Notes: a model not told the origin generated them from the letters alone. A DNA stretch of 64,000 bases from Marinoscillum sp. 108 (GCF_902506655.1 NZ_LR734808.1:124001-188000), one strand, 5' to 3'. Numbered from the stretch's first letter, positions 27,589-36,809 are shown. Program-made: numbers and translations.

Positions 27589-27720
27589 AGCATATTTCGT
27601 TTACGGGGCAACGACACAAATAAACTTTGGTAAATGGCGGGATCTAAATATTCGGCCTTTGAATAAATACTACAGCGCGGATTTTGACCATAGAATTACC
27701 ACTCAGCACCTGCTTTCATA

Positions 27721-27739
27721 CCTTAACATTACCTTAACA
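27721..27739. promoter_or_regulatory. Pho-box-like direct repeat
   Basis: CCTTAACA occurs at 27721-27728 and again at 27732-27739, an 11-base period. TTAACA repeats with this period are the recognition pattern of PhoP in Bacillus, and OmpR-family regulators in general favour 11-base direct repeats. It lies about 130 bases upstream of the small frame at 27588 and 300 bases upstream of the subtilase, in front of both on the minus strand. Which regulator binds, if any, is unknown. Confidence 0.35.
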
Positions 27740-27808
27740 AAACGACCTAAAAGGCTGTACTGATTAAAAGAGAGCACTTTTGTGATTTGTCAGGAAGAAT
27801 TTCACTTT

Positions 27809-29425
27809 TCAGTGTAATGAGGAAAGATAAGTGACCAGATTGGAGGTGGTATTGGTGAGATTGAGCTTTTTGCGTAGGCGAGCTCTGGCTACTTCTACAC
27901 TCTTCACGCTTTGCTGGGTGATCGCTGCAATCTCTTTGGAACTCATATTGAGCCTAAGGAAAGCGCAAAGTTTTTCGTCAGCCGGAGACAGGTCTGGGTG
28001 GAGCTCATGGAGCTTGTTGTAGAAATCCGTGTGAACCTGATTGAATCTCAACTCAAACTCAGCCCAGCTGTCATTATCTGCTTCTCGCTGCAAATCCAGA
28101 ATAATGTTGTGGATCTCCTTGTAGTTTTCGGGAAGCACATTGGGTTGCAGCTTCAGCAGCCTTTCAGCCACACTGTTGATAAGCTCGTTCTTTCTGATCA
28201 GGTACATCACGTTGGTGGTCAGCTCCTTGTTTTTGATCTCCACATCCTGTGTGAGGTTTTCTTGCAGCAGGGCAGTTTGCCGGGCACGTGAGCGGATGAT
28301 CACTGTGATGAGGATGGCGATCAAAAGGCCAATGGATAAAGTAATGATAATAGTGATGTACCTGAGCCGGGCCTGGCGTCGTTCTTCTGCTCTGGCTTTT
28401 TCGGCCTTGTCGAAATCATATTGCAGTTGCAGGCGGGTAATTTCTCTATTGGCCTGCATGTCTCTTAGGCTGTCACTTTGGGCTTTGAAGGCCTTGTAGG
28501 TACTGAGAGATGCCCCCAGCTTGCCTTGAGCTTCCTCTATTTCGGAAAGGCATAAATAGGCATTCATGGTCGTCTCCATAGCACCTATTTCTTCGGAGAG
28601 CGTTATGGCTTTTTTGGCAAATGGTTCAGCCTTATCGGGTTGATCTAATCTTAGATAATAGTTGCCGAGGATCACAAGGGATTTGGCAATTTCCGCCTTG
28701 TCGCCATAGGCTTCCCGTACCTTCAGTCCTTCCAGGAGGTATTCTATGGCTTTTTCGGGTTGCTTAAGGTCTACCATATAGAGCTTCCCGAGGTTATTGA
28801 GCGCTGTACCCTGTAGGGGTTGATTGTTGGATTCTTGAGCGAGTCGTAATGCGCTGGTGTAATACTGCAGGGCAGAGGAGGTGTCTCCCTGTGTCTGGTA
28901 GATATTGGCGATGTTATTATGGAGGGTAGGCAGCCTGAAGGTCATTTCAGCTGAGGGCTTTTGGAGATTAAGTAGCATCTGTGCTTTGAAGTACTCGTCC
29001 AGCGCTTTGTCATACTCGTGCAGTCGGTCATAGATTACGCCAAGGTTATTGTGCATGGCCAGCAGGCCCAAGGTGTCTTTGATGTCCTCATAGTAGAGTA
29101 AGGCGTTGAAGTAATTGATAGAGGCGTTTTTATAATCACCCATTGACAGATACACATTGGCAATGGCTCTTACGGTTTTGGCTTCATATGCCTTGATTTT
29201 TGACTTGGTGGCAATATCACTCGCTTGCTTGGCGGCCTCCATGGCTTTCTGGTAGCTCTCATGATGGTAGAGCTGACTGATTTCCAACAGTGCATTGATT
29301 TTCACGGTGTCCTCCTTGCTGGTATTCACCAAAAGGTAAAGACTGTCCATTTTGATTTTGTCCTGTGCCATTAGCCGGGTGCCAACCAATAATAACAGGA
29401 TGATATAATGGAGTCGGAATCTCAT
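27809..29425 (-). CDS. TPR-repeat membrane protein with LuxR-type HTH
   Basis: This 538-residue protein has an N-terminal signal or anchor (about 1-20), at least six tetratricopeptide repeats between ~40 and 320 (NASINYFNALLYYEDIKD, KALDEYFKAQ, SALQYYTSALRLAQ), a long helix, and a transmembrane segment around 350-372 (YITIIITLSIGLLIAILITVII). A coiled coil and a C-terminal LuxR/GerE-like helix-turn-helix follow (LSPADEKLCAFLRLNMSSKEIAAITQQSVKSVEVARARLRKKL). This periplasmic-TPR plus cytoplasmic-HTH layout is common in Bacteroidota and suggests a one-component membrane-bound transcription regulator. Target genes are unknown; the subtilase lies downstream. Confidence 0.87.
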   Translation of the reverse strand: MRFRLHYIILLLLVGTRLMAQDKIKMDSLYLLVNTSKEDTVKINALLEISQLYHHESYQKAMEAAKQASDIATKSKIKAYEAKTVRAIANVYLSMGDYKNASINYFNALLYYEDIKDTLGLLAMHNNLGVIYDRLHEYDKALDEYFKAQMLLNLQKPSAEMTFRLPTLHNNIANIYQTQGDTSSALQYYTSALRLAQESNNQPLQGTALNNLGKLYMVDLKQPEKAIEYLLEGLKVREAYGDKAEIAKSLVILGNYYLRLDQPDKAEPFAKKAITLSEEIGAMETTMNAYLCLSEIEEAQGKLGASLSTYKAFKAQSDSLRDMQANREITRLQLQYDFDKAEKARAEERRQARLRYITIIITLSIGLLIAILITVIIRSRARQTALLQENLTQDVEIKNKELTTNVMYLIRKNELINSVAERLLKLQPNVLPENYKEIHNIILDLQREADNDSWAEFELRFNQVHTDFYNKLHELHPDLSPADEKLCAFLRLNMSSKEIAAITQQSVKSVEVARARLRKKLNLTNTTSNLVTYLSSLH

Positions 29426-29590
29426 TGATACAAATAAAGTGATTTTTACGGGTTCTCCGCAATGATTATGGGGCGAGCGATCAAATAGGTCATGATTTGG
29501 GTTATTTCAGGGTACTGGCAGATGCGGATTACTTAAAGTTTTTTGAAGACCGACCAGCGTTTGCCCGGATTGCCCTTAGTTGACGGTCTT

Positions 29591-30166
29591 TTACTCTTTT
29601 CCCATTCTGGATTGAACTACCCACTCCTGGATGGAGGTGTTGTTAATTCTGACATCCTCAAGTACTGCGCTACCCTCCAGAATGTGTACCACCGCATAGG
29701 TAAGCGTGGTGTCACCCTGTGTGGCCAGGTTATATTCTTGCTCGGCTTCATAGGCCTTGGATTCTTCCATGTAAAATCGTTCAAAAGGGTAGGCAATCAT
29801 GAGTACATCATCATAAGTGACATAGTCCACATGGGCCTTTAGGAAATAGGGGGTGTCGGTTGGCTTTTCCTTGCTCACCGTTTTGATTACCGCCAGGCCA
29901 TTGGCGTCTTCTGAGAAAGTAACATAAATGGCAGCCCCATTGGTCCAGTCGTCCTTGTGAGCGATGGGGTAAGTGGCAGCTTCATAATTGAGCTGTATGT
30001 ATTTGCCCCGGAAGGGATCGGTAGGATCAATGGGAGCCGTTTTGAAGAGGTATTCCTTGCCGTGAATCAGCACCTGTTCACGGTCCCAGATCATTCTACC
30101 GGGAACGTAAAGCTGCAGGAGTGCCACACAAATGAATGCAGGGATGAGTATTTTAGACCTAGACAT
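29591..30166 (-). CDS. GDYXXLXY-domain membrane-anchored protein
   Basis: This 191-residue protein has an N-terminal anchor (about 5-22, ILIPAFICVALLQLYVPGRMI) and a periplasmic beta domain containing DPFRGKYIQLNYEA, the variant of the GDYxxLxY signature that names PF14345. A later strand reads FYMEESKAYEAEQEY. The ATG at 30166 is used; it overlaps the end of the DUF2157 gene by 8 bases. These two families are commonly adjacent or fused, which implies a shared membrane complex of unknown function. Confidence 0.88.
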   Translation of the reverse strand: MSRSKILIPAFICVALLQLYVPGRMIWDREQVLIHGKEYLFKTAPIDPTDPFRGKYIQLNYEAATYPIAHKDDWTNGAAIYVTFSEDANGLAVIKTVSKEKPTDTPYFLKAHVDYVTYDDVLMIAYPFERFYMEESKAYEAEQEYNLATQGDTTLTYAVVHILEGSAVLEDVRINNTSIQEWVVQSRMGKE

Positions 30167-31439
30167 TTTCTTTCCTCTTTTTGAGCATCCAATAATTGGC
30201 AATAAAAAAGCCGATGCCTACCAATACGAATAGGATTCCACGCCATACAAAAGGAATTTGATCATCGAAAAACCTACTCACGATCAACATGGTCACGATG
30301 ATCAGCCCATAGTTGAGCAAGCCGAGGTGTGCCTCTCTGGCTCCTTGCCGTACTGTGAGGATGCCCAGAGTTAAAATAATCAGGTTGACTATCAGTACCG
30401 AAATGCTTGAGAAAAACCCAACCATATAGGTGGGGATAAAAAGCAGAAAGACCCATTCCATTGGCAGGATGTGGGGGAGACCTACCTTGCGTATTCTGAG
30501 GGAAAGCACCCAGGTGGCCGCCAGGGTGATGAGCAGACTTACCAGAAATTCCGGGGAGGTGAGCACGTCAGGTAGCTGCCACCTGGGTTGGGAGAGGTGA
30601 CTCCAGAACTCCTCAAAGCTTAGGATCAATAAAATAATGAGGGTGCCCAATGCACCAATGAGCTTATATCCATTGGCCAATGTTCCGACGGATTGGAATA
30701 GACTGAAATGGCCGATGGCATAGAAAAGCCCGAATAGACTACAGTAGGCAATGAACATCAACTCTTCGTGTGAGTGAGCCACAGTGCCAAGCATGGTGGT
30801 CAGTGACAATGCGATCAGCCAATGATGAATATGCGTAAAATAGCCTTTCGGATGTTTTTTCAGTAGCAGGTAGTAGTGAGGCAAGGCGCCCAACAACATC
30901 GCCCAGTAGTACCACTCTGATGGATCCTGGGATGAATAGCCAGTTTCGGCGCCATATCCAGTAATACCAATGAGATACAGCATGGAAAGCATGGAAGACT
31001 TCATGATGTAGATCATTGGAAGGGAGAGCAACATCCAGGTCATGAGAAACGCCGGGAGATCACCAGGGATGTTGTATATCTGCCCGATCATGGCGATGGC
31101 TGCAGCCAGCGAGAAGAACAAAAAAGCAGCAGAACTCTCCACCCAACGTTGATTATTGCGTTTTCTGATCAGGGAAAAAGCACAAAATCCCTGGGCGGAT
31201 ACCAGTGGTACGAACGCCAAAATGGTTTTCTGAAGACGACTTAGGTGATCCCAGTTGTGGGCTATGATCAGGATAATCCCGAGTCCTACCAGGATAGCTC
31301 CCAATACCCCGAAAATGACAAACAGTGAGCTGCCGGAAGCTTCTTTTTTGGAGGCATAGTAAGCAGTGATCTCATCAGCGGTTTGCTGTGAGATCACTTG
31401 CGCTTGCACAAGTTCATCCAGATCTTTACTCAGGGCCAT
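30159..31439 (-). CDS. DUF2157 polytopic membrane protein
   Basis: This 426-residue protein has a short cytoplasmic N-terminus with the DUF2157 signature (LDELVQAQVISQQTADEITAYY) followed by about twelve hydrophobic helices. The first are LFVIFGVLGAILVGLGIILIIAHNW and TILAFVPLVSAQGFCAFSLI. It is translationally coupled (8-base overlap) to the GDYXXLXY gene downstream and lies 12 bases after the stop of the preceding secreted-protein gene, so three genes probably form one unit. The family has no established biochemical role. Confidence 0.9.
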   Translation of the reverse strand: MALSKDLDELVQAQVISQQTADEITAYYASKKEASGSSLFVIFGVLGAILVGLGIILIIAHNWDHLSRLQKTILAFVPLVSAQGFCAFSLIRKRNNQRWVESSAAFLFFSLAAAIAMIGQIYNIPGDLPAFLMTWMLLSLPMIYIMKSSMLSMLYLIGITGYGAETGYSSQDPSEWYYWAMLLGALPHYYLLLKKHPKGYFTHIHHWLIALSLTTMLGTVAHSHEELMFIAYCSLFGLFYAIGHFSLFQSVGTLANGYKLIGALGTLIILLILSFEEFWSHLSQPRWQLPDVLTSPEFLVSLLITLAATWVLSLRIRKVGLPHILPMEWVFLLFIPTYMVGFFSSISVLIVNLIILTLGILTVRQGAREAHLGLLNYGLIIVTMLIVSRFFDDQIPFVWRGILFVLVGIGFFIANYWMLKKRKENV

Positions 31440-31451
31440 GTTGCTTAGTGA

Positions 31452-32156
31452 TTAGTTGCAAAGCTGATCGTACACATAGATGTGCTCAGCAAAATTGCTC
31501 CACTTGAATTTTTCTCCTTCATAGTTTTCTGTGAAAACGGGGCAGTTCTTATAGAGTTTTTCCAGTGCGTCTTTCTTATAGCCAGATTTCTTATACACCT
31601 CAGATTTGTTGCCGTCATACACTACCAGGTATGATTTATCTTCGCCACCTGCCAGGTTTAAACCACCCGCACTTACGTTCATGGTTTGGTTTGCGTTAGG
31701 ATCAAGGTAGACTTTTATTTTGGAATCATAGCCTGGGTTGAGCAGTTGCATCATCACATACTTGTCTTTTTTCTTCGGCAATAAAGCCTGCTCAAAGTAG
31801 ACCCATTCTCTGTCGATGATGTCACTGAAATCCACTTCCATAGCTCTGGAGAGATTGGGTACAGACATGGCGCTGCTGATGTTTGAAAGCTTGCTTGGCT
31901 TCACGGCGAGCAATTTCACGTCGGTAGATTTAAATTTCTGTTTGTTGTCATCAGCATCTTTTATGGTGAAGGAACGCAGCTGCCCGGACATGATCATGGC
32001 TGAAAGCACACGGCCTCTGACCGTATCACCGGCATTGGTCACTACATACGCTTCTTTGGACATGCCTATTTCAGAGTTGTCCATGGCCGGAATGAAGTAC
32101 TGTGCCTGAGTGATAGTGAGGGTGAGACAAAATGCAATGGTGAAAAATGGTTTCAT
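31452..32156 (-). CDS. Exported protein of unknown function
   Basis: This 234-residue protein has a clear signal peptide (about 1-18, FCLTLTITQAQ) and a soluble mature part. It opens with a small beta domain (EAYVVTNAGDTVRGRVLSA, resembling proteins annotated only as hypothetical in Bacteroidota). A middle section (REWVYFEQALLPKKKDKYVMMQLL) and a C-terminal lysine-rich region with KNCPVFTENYEGEKFKWSN follow. Two cysteines (C215 in KNCPVF and C233 at the end) might form a disulfide. It is first in the probable operon with the DUF2157 and GDYXXLXY genes, 12 bases upstream of the former. No enzyme motif was seen. Confidence 0.8.
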   Translation of the reverse strand: MKPFFTIAFCLTLTITQAQYFIPAMDNSEIGMSKEAYVVTNAGDTVRGRVLSAMIMSGQLRSFTIKDADDNKQKFKSTDVKLLAVKPSKLSNISSAMSVPNLSRAMEVDFSDIIDREWVYFEQALLPKKKDKYVMMQLLNPGYDSKIKVYLDPNANQTMNVSAGGLNLAGGEDKSYLVVYDGNKSEVYKKSGYKKDALEKLYKNCPVFTENYEGEKFKWSNFAEHIYVYDQLCN

Positions 32157-32275
32157 AGATTCTATTGGTTAGCGTGTAAAATAAAGATTGTTTTCGTTTT
32201 GCTTTCAAGAACCGGGCCATATTTCAAGTCTTCTCATTAATCACCTTAAAATGAGGTGTTTGGATCACTTTCCAT

Positions 32276-32713
32276 TCATACAAACTGTCCGGGACGATCG
32301 GTGGTGATGAGCTGTTGGTAGAGTTCATAAGCGCTTCGCTCAGCCCAGCACCTGGCCAACCGTCCATTTCGAACCTCCCAGATGGCGATCCCACTAAAGG
32401 ATACTTCACGGCCATCAGCGGGGAGACCAAAAATCCCATTGTTTCGGCCAGAGCAAATCCATCGGGAAACCACTTTGTTTTGGGCCTCATTATAGAAAAT
32501 GTCTTCACTATCGGTGCGGGCATCGAGCAGAAGTGTCTGAAATCCCCGAATCCAATCCTTGAATCGTTCCCTACCTGCTACGGCCGTTCCTGCAGTGTAA
32601 ATTATATAGTCCTCGGTCATCAGTTCATCGATGGCCTCCAGCTCGTGTGGCGCATGCCATACCCGTTCAAAAAAAGTTAATACGAGCGTTTCGGGGTTGT
32701 GAGATGTTTTCAT
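32276..32713 (-). CDS. SnoaL-like/NTF2-fold protein
   Basis: This 145-residue protein has the SnoaL-like polyketide cyclase/ester cyclase (NTF2) pattern: helix TLVLTFFERVWHAPHELEAIDELMTEDYIIYTAG, then AGRERFKDWIRGFQTLLLDARTDSEDIF, then VVSRWICSGRNNGIFGLPADGREVSFSGIAIWEVRNGRLARCW. The family includes small cyclases, isomerases and proteins without known activity. It overlaps the upstream PhzF gene by 4 bases (ATGA), so the two are translationally coupled. Confidence 0.87.
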   Translation of the reverse strand: MKTSHNPETLVLTFFERVWHAPHELEAIDELMTEDYIIYTAGTAVAGRERFKDWIRGFQTLLLDARTDSEDIFYNEAQNKVVSRWICSGRNNGIFGLPADGREVSFSGIAIWEVRNGRLARCWAERSAYELYQQLITTDRPGQFV

Positions 32714-33579
32714 ATTTCAATGGTTAATTGTTGTGAAACTTTACCTTTTCCTCCTGCCAGCAGACTTGCGATGGCTCCATTTTGGATATTGAGGTGTACT
32801 TCTATCAAGCTGGGTGACGGGCTGGCCATAAATCTTCCTTGACGAATCAGAAAATCCTCTTGTTTGATCTCAAGGACATCATATAGATAGCAAGCCAGTG
32901 GCCCTGCCGCCATTCCGGTGCCAGCTTCTTCGTAGATCTGATAGCGTGGTCCGAACATACGCGTATCGGCAATGCGCTCTTCTGTGCCAGTATCCAGGGT
33001 AAAAGGATAGAAGCCAATGAGGTCAAACGCCTCGCTCAGTTCAGTGATTTTTGCCATGTTGGGAACAATGGCTGCCATCGTCTTTGCATCTTTAATAGGG
33101 ATGATCAGGAAATTATTTCCGGTGTTGACTACCTCTAAAGGAGCGCCTGGGATGAGGTCGGATTTTCTGAGACCCAGGGCCTGCAAGATCTCATTTTCGC
33201 AATGGTCGGCAGGCCTGTAAACAGGAGCCAGCTGCTCCATATAGGCCTGATCTCCTTTTAGGTGAATTTCACGACGACCATCTATGGTTTCTTTGGAAGA
33301 ATTTGCTCCCTGTATAAGGCCCGCCTGTCTGAGGTAGGAAAATGTACCCACAGTGGCGTGTCCGCAGTGAGCAATCTGTCTGTTGGGGGTGAAAAAGTCC
33401 AATTTGAAGTCCGCTATTTCTGAAGCGGAGACAAAGGCAGTTTCTGAAAGCCCTACCTGTGCGGCAATGGCGAGTTTCTGTGCGCTGGTGAGCTGGTCAG
33501 CATTGAATACTACACCGGCGGGGTTTCCTCCGGCTTCTGCTTCTGTAAAAGCATTTACAATTTGCACATCTATTGTCAT
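32710..33579 (-). CDS. PhzF-family isomerase
   Basis: This 289-residue protein has the diaminopimelate-epimerase fold typical of PhzF. The first half begins VQIVNAFTEAEAGGNPAGVVF, with E46 in LSETAFV matching the catalytic glutamate of PhzF. It continues with DFFTPNRQIAHCGHATVGTFSYL. The second half contains the pseudo-repeated RMFGPRYQIYEEAGTGMAAGPLACYL. The start at 33579 is taken because it begins the first strand; an ATG at 33621 is in frame. Most PhzF relatives outside phenazine clusters have unknown substrates, and no phz genes are nearby. Confidence 0.9.
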   Translation of the reverse strand: MTIDVQIVNAFTEAEAGGNPAGVVFNADQLTSAQKLAIAAQVGLSETAFVSASEIADFKLDFFTPNRQIAHCGHATVGTFSYLRQAGLIQGANSSKETIDGRREIHLKGDQAYMEQLAPVYRPADHCENEILQALGLRKSDLIPGAPLEVVNTGNNFLIIPIKDAKTMAAIVPNMAKITELSEAFDLIGFYPFTLDTGTEERIADTRMFGPRYQIYEEAGTGMAAGPLACYLYDVLEIKQEDFLIRQGRFMASPSPSLIEVHLNIQNGAIASLLAGGKGKVSQQLTIEI

Positions 33580-33636
33580 GATTCTGAGGTTTGTTTGAAC
33601 CATAGACGAACGAACCATCAAAAAGACGCAAAAAAA

Positions 33637-34206
33637 TTAGTCGCCAGAGTAATCTATTGGCCGGCCAGCGTTGGTTGATTCCAGGTTATCACAGTTGAGC
33701 AGTGCCTCTTTCAGCTGCTGGCGTGCTCGCTGCACCCGTGATTTAGCACCTGAGAGGGAAATGTCGAGGGTGTCTGCCAGCTGCTGTTGGCTCAAATCCT
33801 GAAAGCTGGTGAGCAACACCGCATCGCGATATTTGGGTGGGAGCTGAGCGATCTTGGAGTTTACACAGTTGGCTAATCGGGCATAGAGCGGTTCGTCTTC
33901 TGGTGTCTCTGCAAGCAACAAGGGTAGTTCAGTCTTCAAATGCTTATTTTCTTTTCTGAAGTGATCAGAAATGGTATTTCGCGTGACCTGATAAACCCAT
34001 GAGGTGAGGCGCTCGGTAGACCGCAGGGTGTGAACCTTCTTATGAACCTTGATAAATACTTCTTGCAGGAGGTCCTTGGAGAGCTCAGGGTCATTCACCT
34101 TACTGTTGATGAACTTATCTAATTCCAGATGGAGATCTTTCCAGATGGCTTGTATGGGAAGATGCATATTTTCGACCATGGGGTTGGGGTTTGAAGTGGA
34201 CTCCAT
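33637..34206 (-). CDS. sigZ: SigZ-like ECF sigma factor
   Basis: This is a 189-residue RNA polymerase sigma factor. Region 2 spans ~20-90 (DLHLELDKFINSKVNDPELSKDLLQEVFIKVHKKVHTL and SWVYQVTRNTISDHFRKE). Region 4 spans ~110-165 (IAQLPPKYRDAVLLTSFQDLSQQQLADTLDISLSGAKSRVQRARQQLKE). The C-terminal LLNC..LESTNAGRPIDYSG tail resembles the SigZ group, where the segment often reads CCHFEFDRRGRVIDY; here only one cysteine remains. No anti-sigma factor gene is adjacent. The PhzF and SnoaL-like genes downstream may be targets. Confidence 0.88.
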   Translation of the reverse strand: MESTSNPNPMVENMHLPIQAIWKDLHLELDKFINSKVNDPELSKDLLQEVFIKVHKKVHTLRSTERLTSWVYQVTRNTISDHFRKENKHLKTELPLLLAETPEDEPLYARLANCVNSKIAQLPPKYRDAVLLTSFQDLSQQQLADTLDISLSGAKSRVQRARQQLKEALLNCDNLESTNAGRPIDYSGD

Positions 34207-34266
34207 TGGGTAAACGAAAAAATGCCGTTAGGGTGTCATTTTGGTAAAGACCAATGGAAGGGAAGA

Positions 34267-34803
34267 TCAATCTTTCTTAATTCTGGAAAGTGTTTCAGGA
34301 GTCATGCGCAAGTAGGAGGCAATGTATTTGTGTGGGATTTCCTGAAAGAGCTGTGGACTTCTGGTTAAGACCCGATTATATCGGTCCATGGGCGAAGAAG
34401 TAAGAATATCCCGCTCACGTTCCATTTGCTGGTATATCAGGGCGGTTAGGATTTCCTGCCACAGTCGCATGTTTGCTTCTGAGCCATTGACAAATGAATC
34501 AAAGGCTTTTTTGCTGATGGCCTTGACGGTTGTTTTCTTAAGTGCCTGAATATAGAGATCAGAGGGCTGACCGGTGATGTAAGAGTCAAGGGCTGCAATG
34601 AGGTTGCCCTGGTAGCCAAAACGGATGGTGTGCTCCTCCTTGTCATCAGTGACAAATACCCGCAAGCTGCCACTCACAATAAGGTAGATACGTGTATCCG
34701 TGCTGCCTTTTACTTTCAGGTACTCGTTTCGGCTCAGCGTAAGTTGCTTTTCCCAAAGTCCAAGGCTTTCAATTTTTTCGAGAAGGTCTTCCAGTGGATT
34801 CAT
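34267..34803 (-). CDS. Crp/Fnr-family transcriptional regulator
   Basis: This 178-residue protein has a cyclic-nucleotide-binding-type beta-roll (about 20-115, LTLSRNEYLKVKGSTDTRIYLIVSGSLRVFVTDDKEEHTIRFGYQGN) and a long dimerisation helix. A compact helix-turn-helix is at the very end (IPHKYIASYLRMTPETLSRIKKD). It ends almost immediately after the recognition helix, as many Bacteroidota members do. There are no cysteine clusters, so it is not an FNR-type iron-sulfur sensor, and the canonical cAMP-binding RxS motif is absent. It lies upstream of sigZ on the same strand, 60 bases away. Confidence 0.88.
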   Translation of the reverse strand: MNPLEDLLEKIESLGLWEKQLTLSRNEYLKVKGSTDTRIYLIVSGSLRVFVTDDKEEHTIRFGYQGNLIAALDSYITGQPSDLYIQALKKTTVKAISKKAFDSFVNGSEANMRLWQEILTALIYQQMERERDILTSSPMDRYNRVLTRSPQLFQEIPHKYIASYLRMTPETLSRIKKD

Positions 34804-34903
34804 AACGAGATCGGTAAAGTAAATGTAAAAGTTGTCACCGACTTTTGACTACAATAGTCCTCCTCTGTTCGAGAAATGAAGGAATACTTTTTTAGGAATG
34901 GAT

Positions 34904-34939
34904 AAAAAAGAGGGCGTACCATTTGATGCACCCTCTTTT
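34904..34939 (-). terminator. Intrinsic terminator of fabF
   Basis: The stem AAAAGAGGG (34906-34914) pairs with CCCTCTTTT (34931-34939). On the minus strand it lies 16 bases past the fabF stop and is followed by a T-rich run. A-rich bases on its other side make it potentially bidirectional. Confidence 0.8.
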
Positions 34940-34955
34940 GAAATTATTTGGGGAA

Positions 34956-36200
34956 TTAGCTAATCTTTTTGAAGATCACAATGGCATTGTGTCCCCCAAA
35001 TCCGAAGGTATTACTCATGGTCAGATCCACTTTTTGCTGGATGGCCTCCTTGGTCACAATTTGAATACTCTCCGGAATCTGCTTGTCTATCTTGCTGGTG
35101 TTGATAGTAGGAGGGATCACACTCTCCTGAATTGCTTTTATACAAAGAATTCCTTCAATCGCTCCGGCGGCCCCCAGTAGGTGGCCGGTCATGGATTTGG
35201 TGGCACTGATCTTCAACTTCCCTGGTGCATCACCAAATATTTTCCGGACTGCGTTGATTTCGCTAATGTCTCCTACTGGTGTGGAAGTGGCGTGGGTATT
35301 GAGATAGTCAACATCACCCGCGTGGTGACCTGCTTCTTCCAGCGCCAGTTCCATGGCTTTGGCTGCCCCCAGCCCATCGGGGTGCGTGGCTGATATGTGG
35401 TAAGCGTCGGCAGTCATAGCGGCTCCTACCATTTCGGCATAGATTTTCGCGCCTCTGGCTTTGGCATGTTCATACTCTTCCAGTACCAATGCACCGGCGC
35501 CTTCTCCCATAACAAAACCCTCACGATCCTCATCAAAGGGTCGGGACGCTTCTTTAGGATGATCGTTGTTGGTGGACATGGCGCGCATGGCGTTGAACCC
35601 ACCAATGGATGACTGAGTCACAGGTGATTCAGATCCGCCCGAAATGATGGCTTTCGCCTTGCCAAGACGGATATAATTGTAAGCATCCATGATGGCGGTG
35701 TTGGAGGTAGCACAGGCAGACACCGTGGTATAATTGATACCCATCAGCCCAAACTTCAGAGAGATCATACCTGAGGCCATGTTGGAGATGAGTTTCGGTA
35801 CAAAGAAGGGGCTGAAATGTGGCTTTCTTCCATTGGAAATATAGCCCCCCACTTCTTCTTCGAAGGTGAGCATACCACCCTGTCCGGTTCCCCAGATCAC
35901 GCCAATGTCGAAGGGTGACATAGTAGCTATTTCTAATCCACTGTCCTGCAGCGCTTCAGTGGCTGCGTAAATGGCATATTGTGTAAAGAGATCGCTGCGC
36001 TTGATTTCATTTTTTTCAAGGTAAGTTTCAGGAGCGAAGTTTTTCACTTCACAGGCAAACTTGGTTTTGAAATGGGTGGTGTCAAATTTCGTGATCGGAC
36101 CCGCTCCACTTTGTCCACTAATGGCATTTTCCCAAAATTCTTTAACTGAATTGCCGATGGGAGTGAGTGCGCCCATTCCGGTTATAACTACTCTTTTCAT
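34956..36200 (-). CDS. fabF: Beta-ketoacyl-ACP synthase II (FabF-type)
   Basis: This 414-residue condensing enzyme elongates fatty acyl-ACP with malonyl-ACP. The catalytic triad is C163 (VSACATSN), H303 (NTHATSTPVGD) and H340 (SMTGHLLGAAGAIE). The N-terminal RVVITGMGALTPIGN and the C-terminal SNTFGFGGHNAIVIFKK are typical of FabF, and the length matches the family. A TetR regulator gene lies 51 bases upstream on the same strand. Because no other fatty acid genes are adjacent, this may be a second FabF paralogue dedicated to a special lipid rather than the housekeeping copy. The sequence alone cannot decide. Confidence 0.9.
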   Translation of the reverse strand: MKRVVITGMGALTPIGNSVKEFWENAISGQSGAGPITKFDTTHFKTKFACEVKNFAPETYLEKNEIKRSDLFTQYAIYAATEALQDSGLEIATMSPFDIGVIWGTGQGGMLTFEEEVGGYISNGRKPHFSPFFVPKLISNMASGMISLKFGLMGINYTTVSACATSNTAIMDAYNYIRLGKAKAIISGGSESPVTQSSIGGFNAMRAMSTNNDHPKEASRPFDEDREGFVMGEGAGALVLEEYEHAKARGAKIYAEMVGAAMTADAYHISATHPDGLGAAKAMELALEEAGHHAGDVDYLNTHATSTPVGDISEINAVRKIFGDAPGKLKISATKSMTGHLLGAAGAIEGILCIKAIQESVIPPTINTSKIDKQIPESIQIVTKEAIQQKVDLTMSNTFGFGGHNAIVIFKKIS

Positions 36201-36251
36201 ATCAAGTGATTTTGCACTTACCTGGTTGGGTAAGTAGGTGATTAAATGATT

Positions 36252-36800
36252 TTAGATGGTCTTGTGGATCAGGCTTACGACATTTTCCAGTACCCGATCC
36301 CCGGTGACTCTGTTGAGAATAAGAGAGGCCAATAGCGATGTGATGATGACGTCAGCTTTTTCTTCGATGGTTTCATTAAAATGAAATGCATTTTCCTCTA
36401 TTCCCTTGTTTAAAATCCATTTTAGCCAGTTCCGAATCTCCAGGCCTGCCTCGGTCAAAGGAGCCCGCATTTCCTCGGGCAAACTCTGATATGCGGGGCC
36501 CAGTGCCCCCATAAAACAGATGAGGTTGGACTGATTATTCAGCGAATATATTTCAATAAAATTAAACAACTGCTCTCTGGCCGGAAGTCCGGCCCAGCTG
36601 GCAAAGCAATTCTCAAGAGCCTCAATGTTCTTGCGGATCACTGCCGCACCCAGATCTTTTTTGGATGGGAAGTAGTAATGAATGGCGGCATTTTTCACCT
36701 GTAGCGGTGTTGATAGGTCTTTATAACTAAAGGCATGGTAGCCTCGTGATCTAATGAGGTGCTCCGCCAGGTTGAGGATATCTTGTTTGGTATCAGACAT
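36252..36800 (-). CDS. TetR-family repressor
   Basis: This 182-residue protein has an N-terminal TetR helix-turn-helix (DILNLAEHLIRSRGYHAFSYKDLSTPLQVKNAAIHYYFPSKKDLGAAVI) and an all-helical ligand domain. The ATG at 36800 is used; an upstream frame to 36836 would cross the operator. A 22-base palindrome lies 9 bases upstream of the start, so autorepression is very likely. fabF follows on the same strand and may be co-regulated, which would suggest control by an acyl compound. Confidence 0.9.
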   Translation of the reverse strand: MSDTKQDILNLAEHLIRSRGYHAFSYKDLSTPLQVKNAAIHYYFPSKKDLGAAVIRKNIEALENCFASWAGLPAREQLFNFIEIYSLNNQSNLICFMGALGPAYQSLPEEMRAPLTEAGLEIRNWLKWILNKGIEENAFHFNETIEEKADVIITSLLASLILNRVTGDRVLENVVSLIHKTI

Positions 36801-36809
36801 ATTACAAAT

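Noticed and set aside
27461-27763. 100-codon plus-strand frame
   Set aside because: It is antisense to the more plausible 46-codon frame and has no recognisable protein features.
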